Assembly (NCBI GenBank): GCA_034231615.1 | Contig: CM067298.1 | Coordinates: forward strand, 8,611,640-8,675,639 | Origin: Meghimatium bilineatum | Taxonomy: Eukaryota; Mollusca; Gastropoda; Stylommatophora; Philomycidae | Direction of reading: 5' to 3' | DNA length: 64,000 bases | Shown: piece after piece, positions 36,435 through 47,454 of the stretch | Numbering within the stretch: position 1 is the first letter of the stretch | Layout of the letters: every line of letters starts with the position of its first letter | Notes under the pieces: generated by a model | What the model saw: the letters and a program-made list of their open reading frames with translations, nothing else | Database searches by the model: none | What the model was told of the DNA's origin: nothing | Made by a program: the position numbers and the translations under genes

Positions 36435-37365
36435 GGAATGGAATGGCCACTGCACATAGTTTTTGGTCTACCCGTGACATTCTAGTTACTCTGCGCTGTT
36501 GATCTGCTGCATTTATCGTCTCTTCACAAGATTCTGTGCATTTCTGGACCATATAGCGCCATCTTGTCGAATGATCTTTGTTTTCTTCCTCTTCTGCTAG
36601 AAGAAAAATTACTGTTCAAGGCACGGTAAAAATAAGCTCAGTGTAAAGATAATGTAAAGATAACTCAGTGTCAGCACAAAATAATTTTTCTGCTGCCTAG
36701 TCAGCGATCTAAACCACACTGTCGACACAAGAAACAACCTCAGTGTCGTCTTAACTACCTGCTAAGTATCGAAGGTGTTATTTCTGGACCTGCCCAGAAT
36801 ATCAGCAATTGTACCCATTTTCTGATGTCGGAGTAGATTCACGGTCAATGACAATCAACGTTTATAAGACATATAAGGTAATCTAGATCATTTCAGATTT
36901 CTGACGTTATAGATTTTTTGAGTGCTTTTCATTGGCTGCCGATATAAAGTACACGATTATTGACCAATGAACAGTAGCAACATCCCAGAATGCCTTGTAA
37001 TGTAGGACTAGCGCTGAAGAAGGGCATGGTAGAACACTATGCTTATTCGTGTATTACACGTCATCAAGGAAGAGTGAACTCAAAACCCTGATAGGATAAT
37101 CTGGTAAACAAGAAAGTTACTTAGATATTAAACACTATCACCTCTACCATTGGTTCACTAACTTAATCCTATTGCCAGCTGGCGTATTATGACCGTCTGC
37201 CCCCTCTCTGCTTGTCTAAATAGATAAACTAATTCAGGTGTTCTCAATCTGGTGTACTCGAGTACCTTGGTGCCTTCGTAAGGAAATGTGGTTGCTCGCG
37301 TAATGAAATTTAACAATTGTTCACAATTCACATTTTATTATACAAATAGAAGCAAATAATTGATA
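36435..37365. other. No recognisable gene
   Basis: Mixed-composition sequence with no domain or repeat family that I can name. Confidence 0.4.
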
Positions 37366-37369
37366 TCCA

Positions 37370-37765
37370 CGATTAGGCGCGCATCACGGCTTATACACTT
37401 TAATGTATACGGTATAATGAAGGTTATAGAAGTACAGCGTATAAACTGTAATGCATACGGTACAATGAAGAAGGTTATAAGGAAACGGCTCATATACTAT
37501 AATGTATACGGTACATTAAGGAAGTTTATAGGAGTACCGCTTATACACTTTAATGTATACGGTACAATATGGAAGTTTATAAGGGCATGGCATATAAATT
37601 GTAATGTATATGGTACAATGAAGATAGGGGCATGGCTTATAAACTGTAATTTATACGGTACAATGAAGATAGGGGCACTTCTTATAAACTGTAATTTATA
37701 CGGTACAATGAAGACAGGGGCACGGCGTATAAACTGTAATTTATACGGTACAATGAAGAAGGTTG
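37370..37765. repeat. About 36-39-bp tandem repeat, ten copies
   Basis: The core TAAACTGTAATTTATACGGT followed by ACAATGAAG. Units on the right are shorter and more uniform. A 174-codon frame stays open through it because most unit lengths are multiples of 3. I regard the frame as an artefact. Confidence 0.9.
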
Positions 37766-38110
37766 TATGGTCAAAAATTATAAGTATATTTTTGTTTGCT
37801 ATTTTATGTTTTAGTGATCGCACATTTAATGTTACACGTGACCAATGGTTTCATTTACTTTGGCAGCGTTCTCAAACAAGCTGAAAACATTGACACTGAG
37901 ATAAAGAACAGAATAGCAAAAACTAGGGTCACACTTTGAAGACTGCGCAAAAATGTATGGGATAGAAAGGGAATAATGATTGCCACACAACTCATAGTTT
38001 ACCAGGCAGCAGTAATAGCATCATTTCTTTATACATGCGAAACATGGACAGTATACCGCCAAATACGATAGAAGACTCAACTATTTCCACCTAAACTACT
38101 TTCGTAAGAT

Positions 38111-38121
38111 ACTTAACACCC
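38111..38121. repeat. TSD, left copy
   Basis: ACTTAACACCC, identical to 38517-38527. Confidence 0.9.
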
Positions 38122-38516
38122 TTTAACACCTTTACTTCGTGATTTTTGTGTGTGCCGGGACATGCGGGAGTCTGGGGTAATGAGAGAGCAGATAGGTTGA
38201 CCGCAGACGCTGCTACTACGACTGTTGGTGGAGCGAAGGATCGAGCAGGCATTTTGAACGCTCTACGGAAAACGCACGAACAAATGACTCTATAAATGAC
38301 GATGACTCTTGTTCCATGACTAGAATAAGGGAGTTTGGTTTGAAATGTGGTGTCGCTAAAGAGGAGCAATTTAGTAGGCAAGAATGAATGATGGTCAGTC
38401 AACGACGTACTGGGACCGTCAGTCAACGTGTAATGGCGGCTACAATCAAGGAGAGATCTGAGCACCTATGGACTTGTCCGGAGTGCAGTGACGATGATCC
38501 GACGACTAACTAACTA
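38122..38516 (+). mobile_element. I/Nimb-like 3' fragment nested in the LINE
   Basis: Plus strand: VPGHAGVWGNERADRLTADA (RNase H end), then frames with IREFGLKCGVAKEE-type sequence and SEHLWTCPECSDDDPTTN with the stop in CTAACTAACTAA. Flanked by 11-bp direct repeats ACTTAACACCC at 38111-38121 and 38517-38527. Confidence 0.92.
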
Positions 38517-38527
38517 ACTTAACACCC
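38517..38527. repeat. TSD, right copy
   Basis: ACTTAACACCC. Its first bases could also be counted as part of the CTAA tail. Confidence 0.88.
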
Positions 38528-39064
38528 ATTGGTGGGATAAAATACCAGACAGTGAAGTAGTAATAACATTTTAATCTCTAAGCAGATACACAGTGTTCAT
38601 GAAGGTACATACATGATATGCAAGTCACCTGATCTGCATGTAAGATAGTCGTTTACCATACTACTGTTAAACGGAGAACTCCGGACTGTGTGCTGCAAGG
38701 CCAGAGAACAGAAAAAGCGTTTAAATCACACCCTATGGACATGAATGACTCACTTAAACATAGACATAAATTAATTGGAGAGTCCTACACAAGACAGATC
38801 AGACTGGCGCCACAGCATCAAGAGTGGTGCAGCAGCTGCAGAGAATCTCATACAGCATGCTCCAGAACAAAAGCGCGCTAGAAGAAAGTCAAGAGCTGCA
38901 CAATGTCCCACAGACTCCTCCCACACATGATTAGAATGAGGTAGACTATTCCAGCCACAAATATGACTTATTAATCACAGTCAGGCACATCGCAGACATC
39001 ACCATCTCCATCATCACCCTAGTTGAACCGAATTGTCATAACTAATTGCGACGGAATATCAACA

Positions 39065-39825
39065 TTAAATGTGGTCGGTGTTCACCGTCTGAAAAGGTTA
39101 AGAATCCCTGCTCTAAATCCAATAATTATTTACTTATCTCAATTTTACTTCTAAATTAAATTCTTTTACTTGCGTTTATTCTGCAACAACTGATATATGC
39201 GTGGCTAAATCGCGCACTTCAATGTGATAACAACGTTTGTAAATATCGGACGCACAGCTGGTTATTTCATAAAATTAGAAATCAAACGATCAGAGATATG
39301 ATGTCGGTCGTTTTCTTTATCTCACTCACATTGCCACAGTCCTGTACAGGCAATCACTGGTTCTGAAGTCGGAGATTTCAGAGTGAGAAGCGTGACAGCA
39401 ACCATAGTATTACGCAACACGACTAAAGCCTTGTAACATGCCTTTACAACAGACAGAAATATGGGGATGCAGTAGATAGAGAGATGATAATAGATGAAAC
39501 GTACAGCTGATAGAGAGATGATAATAGATGGAACGTCTAAAAAACGTATGGGAATTTACTTGGGCTCTCAGAGTCCGATGCAGCTCAATTTTTACTAAAA
39601 TGGCAACCTAGTTTATGATTCAAAGTTCAAGTTCAACCAAAAATGCTTTTTAAATCACCACTAACATATGTCAATTCAACCTAAGGAAAGGGGTACTAAA
39701 TTTTATTTAAAGTGTAGGTAGTGGGCGTGATGCTGACTACATCATCCCAAGGTACAATGAAAAAGACGGGCCTAATATCGTATTCCCCTGCAGGCCTTTA
39801 TGGCTGCGCTAGCTTTACTTATGTT
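39065..39825. other. No recognisable gene
   Basis: Unique-looking sequence. A short direct repeat, CAGCTGATAGAGAGATGATA/TAGATAGAGAGATGATAATA, occurs near 39470-39530. Confidence 0.4.
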
Positions 39826-39831
39826 TCCGGA

Positions 39832-40172
39832 TATCTATATTCTAGTATCTGCCAACACAGCTTTACGGTGCCTGACAAAAATTTATATTCTAGTATCTGC
39901 CAACTCAGCTTCACGGTGCCTGACAAAAATTTATATTCTAGTATCTGCAAACACAGCTTCACGCTGCCTGACAGAAATATATATTCTAGTATCTGCAAAC
40001 ACAGCTTCACGCTGCCTGACAAAGATCTATATTCTAGTATCTGCAAACACAGCTTCACGCTGCCTGACAAAGATCTATATTCTAGTATCTGCCAACACAG
40101 CTTCACACTGCCTGACAAAAATCTATATTCTAGTATCTGCCAACACAGCTTCACACTGCCTGACAAAAATCG
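39832..40172. repeat. 48-bp tandem repeat, seven copies, open on both strands
   Basis: Unit TATATTCTAGTATCTGCCAA plus CACAGCTTCACGGTGCCTGA and CAAAAATC. The period is a multiple of 3, so two plus frames and one minus frame remain open for 115-168 codons. No independent coding signal. Confidence 0.95.
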
Positions 40173-40409
40173 ATATCAAAGTATGAGACCATGTATCTCA
40201 TATAATGCACTTGTGCACCAAACATAGCAGCAAAGATTTGAACAAGAAACTAAAGGAAACACGACGTACATGCAGTTTAACATATTCGAAACGGAAATAC
40301 ATATTGCCGTCCTCTCATACGGCTCCCCATATTGGGTTAGTGTGATGTAGTCATGTGACGTTGATAGCACTAATTTCACGTTTGATGTTATATTATTAGG
40401 CATTTGTTC

Positions 40410-40510
40410 TCAAACTCCCACCGAGTCTCGCCTGCAACAGGAAGGTCTACTATGTTTCCAGAAGCATGTACTCATGTAACTGATTCCACCACCGGCCTGA
40501 TACATCCGAC
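40410..40510 (-). repeat. Dispersed repeat family, minus-strand copy
   Basis: Reverse complement shows GCCGAAGTCGGATGTATCAG, GCCG and, at the far end, GGGAGTTTGAGAACAAATGC. Confidence 0.6.
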
Positions 40511-40596
40511 TTCGGCGATGGTTATAGTGCACTTTGACCTTTCTATTTTGACCCTCCTTATTTAGTACACTTCCATATACCCCCAAATGCATTTCG

Positions 40597-40695
40597 TTTC
40601 GTTATATTTACTTTAAATATTTCATAAACTTTTATTTCCTTTAAATATTTCATAAACATTTATTTACTTTAAATATTTCATAAACATTCACTTTC
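40597..40695. repeat. About 29-bp tandem repeat, three copies
   Basis: Unit CTTTAAATATTTCATAAACA plus TTTATTTA. Confidence 0.85.
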
Positions 40696-41094
40696 TAGCG
40701 GCATGTATTTGTTTGTGTTTTCATTTAATATGTCTTGAAGTTTTTATAGGCGATGACGTTTTGTCCTCCGGTAAATTTGTTCTTAATAAAGGAATTTTGG
40801 TAGAAACGTAAATTATTCAAGTATCATCGGTTTATTTGTAGTGATTTAAAAAAATAACATTAACCCGTATTTCCACCTACAATTTGTCTTGTCAGACGAA
40901 AATACTACCATTAATTGCTTCCCTTTCGGCACCAGGAACACAAAGAACGTTATTTTAATACACAATGTATACTGTTTGCACTTATTTTATCTTTTAGACG
41001 TCAGCTCTTCCTCTAGCCTTCCATCCATTGATTTTCGATCAGATGTGATCGATGACACGGACTCCATTTTTAATATCACTTAACTGCATTTTTG

Positions 41095-41152
41095 TTAATT
41101 ATTCATAAGCACATTATTGCTCATTATTCATAAGCACATTATTGTTAATTAT
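41095..41152. repeat. 25-bp minisatellite, left of the chimera
   Basis: Units of TTAATTATTCATAAGCACAT plus TATTG. Equivalent units resume at 42065-42118. Confidence 0.85.
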
Positions 41153-41301
41153 GCCGGGAGTTATTGCTTGCTCCTGTAATCCAGCTACTTGGAGGCTTGA
41201 GGTGGAGGACGGTTTGAGGGCAGGGGTTCCGCTCTCAGACGTACGATGTCAATCGGGTGTCCGCACTAAACTCGGCATCAATATACTGATCTCTTGGGAG
41301 C
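41153..41301 (+). pseudogene. 7SL (SRP) RNA 5' fragment fused to a LINE
   Basis: Starts GCCGGGAGTTATTGCTTGCT and has the conserved 7SL Alu-domain blocks CCTGTAATCCAGCTACTTGG, AGGCTTGAGG and GGACGGTTTGAGG, then TCAATCGGGTGTCCGCACTA and CTCGGCATCAATAT, ending at TGGGAGC. It therefore begins at RNA nucleotide 1 and stops at about nucleotide 149 of roughly 300, where LINE sequence starts without a gap. It lacks the S domain, so it cannot be a functional SRP RNA. It is not a full Pol III gene, because upstream sequence is minisatellite. Confidence 0.92.
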
Positions 41302-42064
41302 TTAGACTGGCAAAAGCGAGTGCTGTATTTGGCAGTATACGCAACAATGTATGGGACAGAAGAGGTATAAGAACAAATTTCAAGTATATCATGCTGCTGT
41401 TATACCAACCCTACTATACGCTTGCGAAACGGGGACAGTGAATGCTAGACATGCAAGAAAATTAAATAATTTCCATCTTACCTGCCTACGTAAATTACTA
41501 AACATCCATTGGTGGGACAAAGTACCAGACTATGAGGTCTTGGAAAAATCAACCTCAATAAGCATCCACAGAATACTTATGAAGGCGCAAGCACGCTGGG
41601 CAGGCCATCTTGTGCGTATGGAGAACTCACGTTTGCCAAAACAAATATATTATGGAACACTCAAGGCAGGATTTCGAAAAGCTGGTGGACAGAAAAAGCG
41701 CTTCAAAGACACGCAAAAGTCATCACTGAAACATTTTAACATTGACGTAGACGCTTGGGAGAGCCTCGCTCAGGATAGAACAGCATGGCGTTACAGCATT
41801 AGAACGGGAGCACTAGCGGCGGAAGAGTCCAGACAAGATACTGCAAGACAGAAGCGGACACGTAGAAAAGATAAAACATCTCAACCTCACACAGATACCT
41901 TCTATTGTTGTCAATTCTGTAAAAGAACATTTTGTGCGCGCATTGGACTTGCTAGTCATTTAAAAACGCACTATTAACTTTTATTATTTTATTATTTATT
42001 GTTATTATTATTATGGTTGAGTTTTTGGTCATCGTCGATCACGACGAACGAACATCACATCATC
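41302..42064 (+). mobile_element. LINE 3' portion of the 7SL-LINE chimera
   Basis: Starts at RLAKASAVFGSIRNNVWDRR, about 41307, in the RT thumb region and runs to the LINE 3' end. One frameshift lies near 41365. After it a 208-codon frame includes HAAVIPTLLYACETGTV, HLTCLRKLLNIHWWDKVPD, ILMKAQARWAGHLVRM and a terminal zinc finger CCQFCKRTFCARIGLASHLK with a stop at 41977. The 3' UTR is about 85 bp and ends in ATC repeats. Flanks ATTGTTAATTAT at 41141-41152 and 42065-42076 are consistent with a TSD but also with the surrounding array. Confidence 0.9.
41351..41977 (+). pseudogene. RT C-terminal domain with C2H2-type zinc finger
   Basis: 208 codons open without a stop, the best preserved RT piece in the window. 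It begins after the frameshift and lacks all catalytic motifs. The end shows C-x2-C-x12-H-x4-H spacing typical of the tail of this LINE family. The polypeptide would not be an enzyme. It survives simply because the insertion is recent. Confidence 0.85.
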
Positions 42065-42118
42065 ATTGTTAATTATTCATAACCACATCATTGTTAATTA
42101 TTCATAACTGCATTATTG
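42065..42118. repeat. 25-bp minisatellite, right of the chimera
   Basis: Same TTAATTATTCATAACCACAT-type units as 41095-41152. Confidence 0.82.
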
Positions 42119-42364
42119 TTCAGGAAATTTAAGTTGGAAACATCCAAAATTATGCAAATACTAGTTAACTTCATGATTACAATTTTCAAAATTTTAATTT
42201 TTCAGCAATTAGAACATTTAACGAACAGTATTCCAAACATGTAATTTTCCTTTTGTTTACTTCCGCCATCTTGAATTAACCGGTGAGCTGACAGTTTACT
42301 GATTCCAAATAATAACAAAAACATTATAAATTATTAGCATAATTTTGTTTTTCAACTTGGTATC

Positions 42365-42890
42365 ATCATCATCAAGTGACATATTCTTTCCAGAACGTAG
42401 TCTTTCCTATGGATCTCTTGAATTCTCCGTGGTCCTGAGCAAGTTGCCCTGCATCTTCCAGTGACATGCGCATGCATTTTTGAATGTCTTTTGTCCAACG
42501 GCGTCTTGGTCGGCCTTTGCCCCTGTTGCCTTCTATCATCCCATCCAGTAACACTCTCTCCATGCCGTCGTGTCTCTTAATATGACCGAAAAAAACTAGC
42601 TTTTTCTTATGATGTTCAGAAGCCAGCCTTCCTGAAAGTTAATTGTTCTTAACACCTCCTGGTTTGTTTTCTTCGCTGTCCGTAGTATTATCAAAACTCT
42701 TCTATAACACTTTAATTCAAATGATGTTATTCTCTTGGACACTGTTTTATTTAGTATATTTACCACATCCATAGAAAATTTCTTGGCACAATACTCATGT
42801 AGTTCATCTTGGTATGCAGACTCTAAGAGTACTTTGAATACATCTTTTCTATGTTCATGATAATTGTTTTCTGGTTAGTCAATATTATTT
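42365..42890 (-). pseudogene. RT C-terminal fragment, minus strand
   Basis: Minus-strand blocks ELKCYRRVLIILRTAKKTNQ, EVLRTINF, a shift, HHKKKLVFFGHIKRHDGMER, GKGRPRRRWTKDIQKCMRM and TTFWKEYVT with a stop near 42375. The last 80 codons are undamaged. The family recurs at 34157-34400 and 63915-64000. Confidence 0.83.
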
Positions 42891-42904
42891 AGTTATTTCT
42901 CTAG

Positions 42905-43015
42905 GGCCAAAAAAATATTTCCATAGGAAGGATGTCATAGATTTTCATGTCTCTCGCTTCATTGCAATTTGCTTTAGGTCTTCATTGTTTCTGATACCGT
43001 TGGTGAAACGTTTAG
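42905..43015 (-). pseudogene. RT C-terminal end of the family at 5700-6536
   Basis: The reverse complement carries CGTTTCACCAACGGTATCAG, AAACAATGAAGACCTAAAGC and GCGAGAGACATG, nearly identical to 6457-6530. Confidence 0.75.
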
Positions 43016-43059
43016 TCAATATTAATTACCAATTATACAGCAAATTTTTTCATCGAGTA

Positions 43060-43355
43060 ACAATAAGATGCAGAATTAGAAATGAAAACATCAGAAGACT
43101 AACAAACACAATGCCAATCCTGGATTACATCAGAAGGTGACCATCAGATAGTGCTCCTCAAAAAAGCATAGCTATGCAGACACGATGGAGGCCCAGGGGC
43201 AGACCATGCAAAACATGGATTGCAGAAATAAAAGTCGACAAAAGGAAACATTTGAGACACACAAAAAAGACCGTCTTCAGAGGACTCTTCTACCCTCTCC
43301 TGATTCTGCGAGGCAGAAAGTGGTATAAAGCGAAAAGAACAAAGATTATGTTATG
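43060..43355 (+). pseudogene. RT C-terminal fragment, plus strand
   Basis: Reads RRLTNTMPILDYIRR, stop, PSDSAPQKSIAMQTRWRPRG, RPCKTWIAEIKVDKRKH, and ends KWYKAKRTK. A second copy of this family is at 56600-56800 (PSDSIPQQAMLRWTTEIKEA). I do not recognise the clade. Confidence 0.55.
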
Positions 43356-43359
43356 AAAG

Positions 43360-44220
43360 AAAGAAGATTATGTGGTACAATAATTGTACATAGAAATGAA
43401 TTTATATCGAATATGAAAGACAATCAGATATCATGGAACAAGTCATTCAAGGTGAATAAGTCATGGGAGGGAATTGTAGAAGATTGACTTCATTGTATTC
43501 GGGGTACCCAATATGTCCTTAGTCCTCTCGATGAAATGACACGTCGCCTACCTAGAGTACCACATATAACACGTAACTCCGTAGCTTCAAACGGTAATTC
43601 ACAGCAACCTACTAGAAAACCCCACTTTATAAACAAGGTGTCACAAGTGAACGACTTTAGAATTGATACAAAAAAAATTAAAAAACAACAAAACAACCTT
43701 GCTATCTGCAATATATAAATCATATACATTACAAAACAAATTAAGCCTGTATTTTATAAACGTTACAAGAAAATATTATCTTTTCCAAGCAAATGATACA
43801 ATATAAATAATAAAACCGTGACATAATCTCTTCATATATCTACACCAGCTACACAACACTTGCATAGAATATTCTGTTTTCGTGGAAGCCATTCCACTCA
43901 AGTCTTGTAAATCGGAATATTTCTGACAGCTATTGATCACGACAACCTGATTCTATCAAAACGACATCTGCAATAATTAGCTGCAAGAAAGGTTTTTCTA
44001 GATCCTTTTTTTTCTTGTTCGTGCGTGTCCTTGATTCATCGTATATATCATAAATATTTGGTTAGAAAATATAGATACAGCGAGTTCTAATGTTACAATA
44101 TTATTTATTATTTGTGGTTTTTTTTTCTTCACAAGTCCATTAGCCAGATACAGCATGGAAAATATGACAAAAACAGTTTTTAAAATTCTGTTACACAAAC
44201 ATTTAACATAACGATGAATG
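43360..44220. other. No recognisable gene
   Basis: AT-rich, no domains. A GAT-rich microsatellite follows at 44225-44305. Confidence 0.4.
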
Positions 44221-44377
44221 TATATGATGATACAATGATGATGATGTTGATGATGATGATATGATGATGATGATGTTGATGATATGATGATGATGTTGAT
44301 GAAATAATCCTTTAGCTGTGAGCAGGTAGTTTTTGAAATCATTTCTGACAAAAAAGCACAAGTTTTTCTAACTTGTG

Positions 44378-45012
44378 TAAACAGTGGCTACACCCAGATT
44401 AATATAAGGTTGTCTCAACGCCATGGTTGTGTAAACAGTGGCTACACCCAGATTAATATAAGGTTGTCTCAACGCCATGGTTGTGTAAATAGTGGCTACA
44501 TCCAGACTCATATAAAGTTGTCTCAACGCCATGGTTGTGTAAACAGTGGCTACACCCAGATTAATATAAGGTTGTCTCAACGCCATGGTTGTGTAAACAG
44601 TGGCTACACCAAGATTAATATAAGGTTGTCTCAACGCCATGGTTGTGTAAACAGTGGCTACACCCAGAATAATATAAGGTTGTCTCAACGCCATGGTTGT
44701 GTAAACAGTGGCTACATCCAGACTCATATAAGGTTGTCTCAACGCCATGGTTGTGTAAACAATGGCTACACCCAGACTCATATAAGGTTGTCTCAACGCC
44801 ATGGTTGTGTAAACAGTGGCTACACCCAGATTAATATAAGGTTGTCTCAACGCCATGGTTGTGTAAACAGTGGCTACATCCAGACTCATATAAGGTTGTC
44901 TCAACGCCATGGTTGTGTAAACAGTGGCTACACCCAGATTAATATAAGGTTGTCTCAACGCCATGGTTGTGTAAACAGTGGCTACACCCAGATTAATATA
45001 AGGTTGTCTCCA
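44378..45012. repeat. 54-bp tandem repeat, about 12 copies, open on both strands
   Basis: Unit GGTTGTCTCAACGCCATGGT plus TGTGTAAACAGTGGCTACAC and CCAGATTAATATAA. The period of 54 keeps frames open for 208 codons (plus) and 244 codons (minus). Variants ATCCAGACTCATA alternate with ACCCAGATTAATA. Confidence 0.96.
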
Positions 45013-45240
45013 CATGTTATGAATAGCTCTGTTTAGCGCTTGATAATTCTCCACCAATGTTGTGAATAGCTCTGTGTAGCGCTTTCTAGCTCTCCTCCAC
45101 ATGTTATGAATAGCTCTTTTTGGCGCTTTCTAGCTCTCCTCCACATGTTGTGAATAGCTCTGTGTGGCGCTTTCTAGCTCTCCTCCACATGTTGTGAATA
45201 GCTCTGTGTGGCGCTTGCTAGCTCTCCTCCCCATATTGGA
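45013..45240. repeat. 44-bp tandem repeat, five copies
   Basis: Unit TAGCTCTCCTCCACATGTTG plus TGAATAGCTCTGTGTGGCGC and TTTC. It joins directly to the 54-bp array, which also ends in a CCACATGTTATGAATAGCTC segment. Confidence 0.9.
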
Positions 45241-45559
45241 AATAGCTCTGTGTAGTAAAGACGAACTCTCCTCTATAACCAATGACTAACTTTGCGTTGC
45301 ACTTACGGACTCTCTTTCAGATGACTAACGTTGTTCAATACTGTCAAAGTATTTTCCTTTCATATGTTGTGACTCGTTCTGTGTTGACAAACCTTATTCT
45401 AGCGTAAACCATACGTACTATGTATATGTAAAATCTTCTATAATGATGTATTGGCGGGATGTTATCGGCATCACATCACCTGCTCTTTGTAGCGTCGACG
45501 TTCAGTAGTTCAGGTAGTATGTATAGTTATCATAGTCTTAGATTGTAAATAGCGTTTAC

Positions 45560-45842
45560 AACAAATACATCCCGAGTTTATGAACAACGCTGCCCTCGCA
45601 AATATATTATGGTTCCAGATATCCCGAGTTTCTGAACAACGCTGTCCCCGTAAACATATTATGGCTCCAGACATCCCGAGTTTCTGAACAGCGCTGTCCC
45701 CGTAAACATATTATGGCTCCAGACATCCCGAGTTTCTGAACAACGCTGACCCCGCAAACATATTATGGCTACAAACATCCCGAGTTTCTGAACAACGCTG
45801 CCCTCGCAAACATATTATGGCTCCAGACATCCCGAGTTTCTG
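45560..45842. repeat. 52-bp tandem repeat, five copies
   Basis: Unit ATCCCGAGTTTCTGAACAAC plus GCTGTCCCCGTAAACATATT. It abuts the RT fragment that starts at 45843. Confidence 0.93.
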
Positions 45843-46205
45843 CCGTGTATTCTCTGATGTTGGGGTCTGTAAAGAAATAATTCATTGAGATGTCTTTGTA
45901 CTTTGCATTGGTCTACCACGGGTTCGCTATCCTTCAATCAGTTCTCCGAATAGTATTTATTTTGGGATGCTGGAGTTCAGCATTCTGCGGACGTGACCCA
46001 GCAAACGCAATACATTCCTATTAAGTAATTTCATAGCATATGGTAGCTAAGTGCGGGGTAAAACTTCCATGTTGGTGATTATGCCGTGGCATTCATTGTT
46101 TAAGATTGTGCAGAGACATCTTAGATGAAAGATGTCAATTTTCCTCTCATGTTTGGTGTAGACAGTCCACATTTCGGATCCATAGCAGATAGTGTGCTCA
46201 ACGAT
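45843..46205 (-). pseudogene. RT C-terminal fragment, minus strand
   Basis: Reads CYGSEMWTVYTKHERKIDIF, HLRCLCTILN, ITNMEVLPRT, stop, then LLNRNVLRLLGHVRRMLNSS, ILFGELIEG, stop, RTRGRP. This is the typical order Y-G-S-E-x-W, H-L-R-C-L, R-L-G-H-V-R-R, G-E-L-x-x-G of a LINE thumb and C-terminal domain. The catalytic palm is absent. Confidence 0.82.
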
Positions 46206-46675
46206 AACGTTTGATAAGCCTGTAGCTTAGTCTTCAAGTACAATAATTATATGTGAACGTATGCGTATTGTCTAGAAAATCATTCAGTCTTACAAATGCT
46301 ATGTTGATGGTTATATCCTGTTTATTCTTTTGAGAATTTCCCAAAACTATTCCTGTAGTGAAGAATAAGCTTATATTACAGTAATCCTATTGTAGCATAT
46401 GGAGGAAAAGAGGTTTGTAAACACGATCACACGAGGCTTGTTATAAATCATGGCATTGAGCATTATTTGGAAAACAATTTTCAAACAATTCAACATCAGT
46501 GGACATGACATTTGTGACGTTTTTCATCATTTCTCAGTCGTCTTAGTATATTTGATAATGATTTGTTTCGCCATTCCAATAATGGAATTTTTAGAATTAT
46601 TTCAGTGAGCAGTTCTTATTTTGGAGATATAGCATTGCCATTATTTTTAGACAATTTAAAAACATTTTAACTGTG
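46206..46675. other. No recognisable gene
   Basis: May include shifted upstream parts of the RT fragment, but I could not read them. Confidence 0.35.
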
Positions 46676-46679
46676 AATG

Positions 46680-47365
46680 TAGTGTTGATATGATCGTATT
46701 ATGTTATAGAAGTGTTGATGTGATCGTGTTATGTTACATAGTGTTTACGTGATCTTGTTATGTTATAGAAGTGTTGATGTGATCGTGTTATGTTATAGAA
46801 GTGTGAATATGATCGTGTTATGTTACATAATGTTGATGTGATCGTGCGATGTTACATAGTGTTGATGTGAGCGAGTTATGTTATAGAGTGTTAATATGAA
46901 CGTGTTATGTTATAGAAGTGTTGATATGAGCGTGTTATGTTATAGAGTGTTAATACGAGCGTTTTTGTTATAGAGTGTTAATATGAGCGTGTTATGTTAT
47001 AGAGTGTTAAAATGAGCGTGTTATGTTATAGAGTGTTAAAATGAGCGTGTTATGTTATAGAAGTGTTGATGTGATCGTGTTATGTTACAGAAGTGTTAAT
47101 ATGAGCGTGTTATGTTATAGAGTGTTAAAATGAGCGTGTTATGTTATAGAAGTGTTAATATGAGCGTTTTATGTTATAGAAGTGTTAATATGAGCGTTTT
47201 ATGTTATAGAAGTGTTAATATGAGCGTGTTATGTTATAGAAGTGTTAATATGAGCGTGTTATGTTATAGAAGTGTTAATATGAGCGTGTTATGTTATAGA
47301 AGTGTTAATATGATCGTGTTATGTTATAGAAGTGTTGATGTGAGCGTCTTATGTTATAGCAGTAT
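46680..47365. repeat. 30-bp minisatellite, about 22 copies
   Basis: Unit GTGTTATGTTATAGAAGTGT plus TAATATGAGC. Left copies are 26-29 bp and more variable, right copies are regular and open in frame. Confidence 0.95.
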
Positions 47366-47454
47366 TTCAAATACTTGTCTTATTTTGTTCTTGTGCATTT
47401 ATTCTCAAATTTGTTTGGATTAGCAGAATGAAATCTGTAGAACATAGTTTGTTG

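Larger units (their letters stand above)
37815..39060 (+). mobile_element. LINE 3' portion interrupted by an I/Nimb-like insertion
   Basis: RT thumb to C-terminus of the same family as 41302-42064. Blocks: FIYFGSVLKQAENIDTEIKN, KNVWDRKGIMIATQLIVYQA, LYTCETWTVYRQ, then the insertion at 38122-38516, then a THWWDKIPDSEVV-like continuation, KVHTRYASHLI-like remnants, DINWRVLHKTDQ and a degraded zinc-finger tail near 38955-39010. Several frameshifts. The continuity of the frame across the insertion confirms nesting. Confidence 0.82.

Noticed and set aside
37360..37884. 174-codon frame with repeated VYGTMK-like peptides
   Set aside because: Tandem repeat with mostly codon-length units. The end runs into LINE sequence in a different frame.
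41142..41441. 99-codon frame across 41142-41441 as a novel protein
   Set aside because: The first half is 7SL RNA sequence and the second half LINE RT; the frame is accidental until the LINE part.
44368..45102. 244-codon minus-strand frame as a repeat protein gene
   Set aside because: It is the 54-bp array read in a stop-free frame. The opposite strand is equally open and no flanking coding signal exists.
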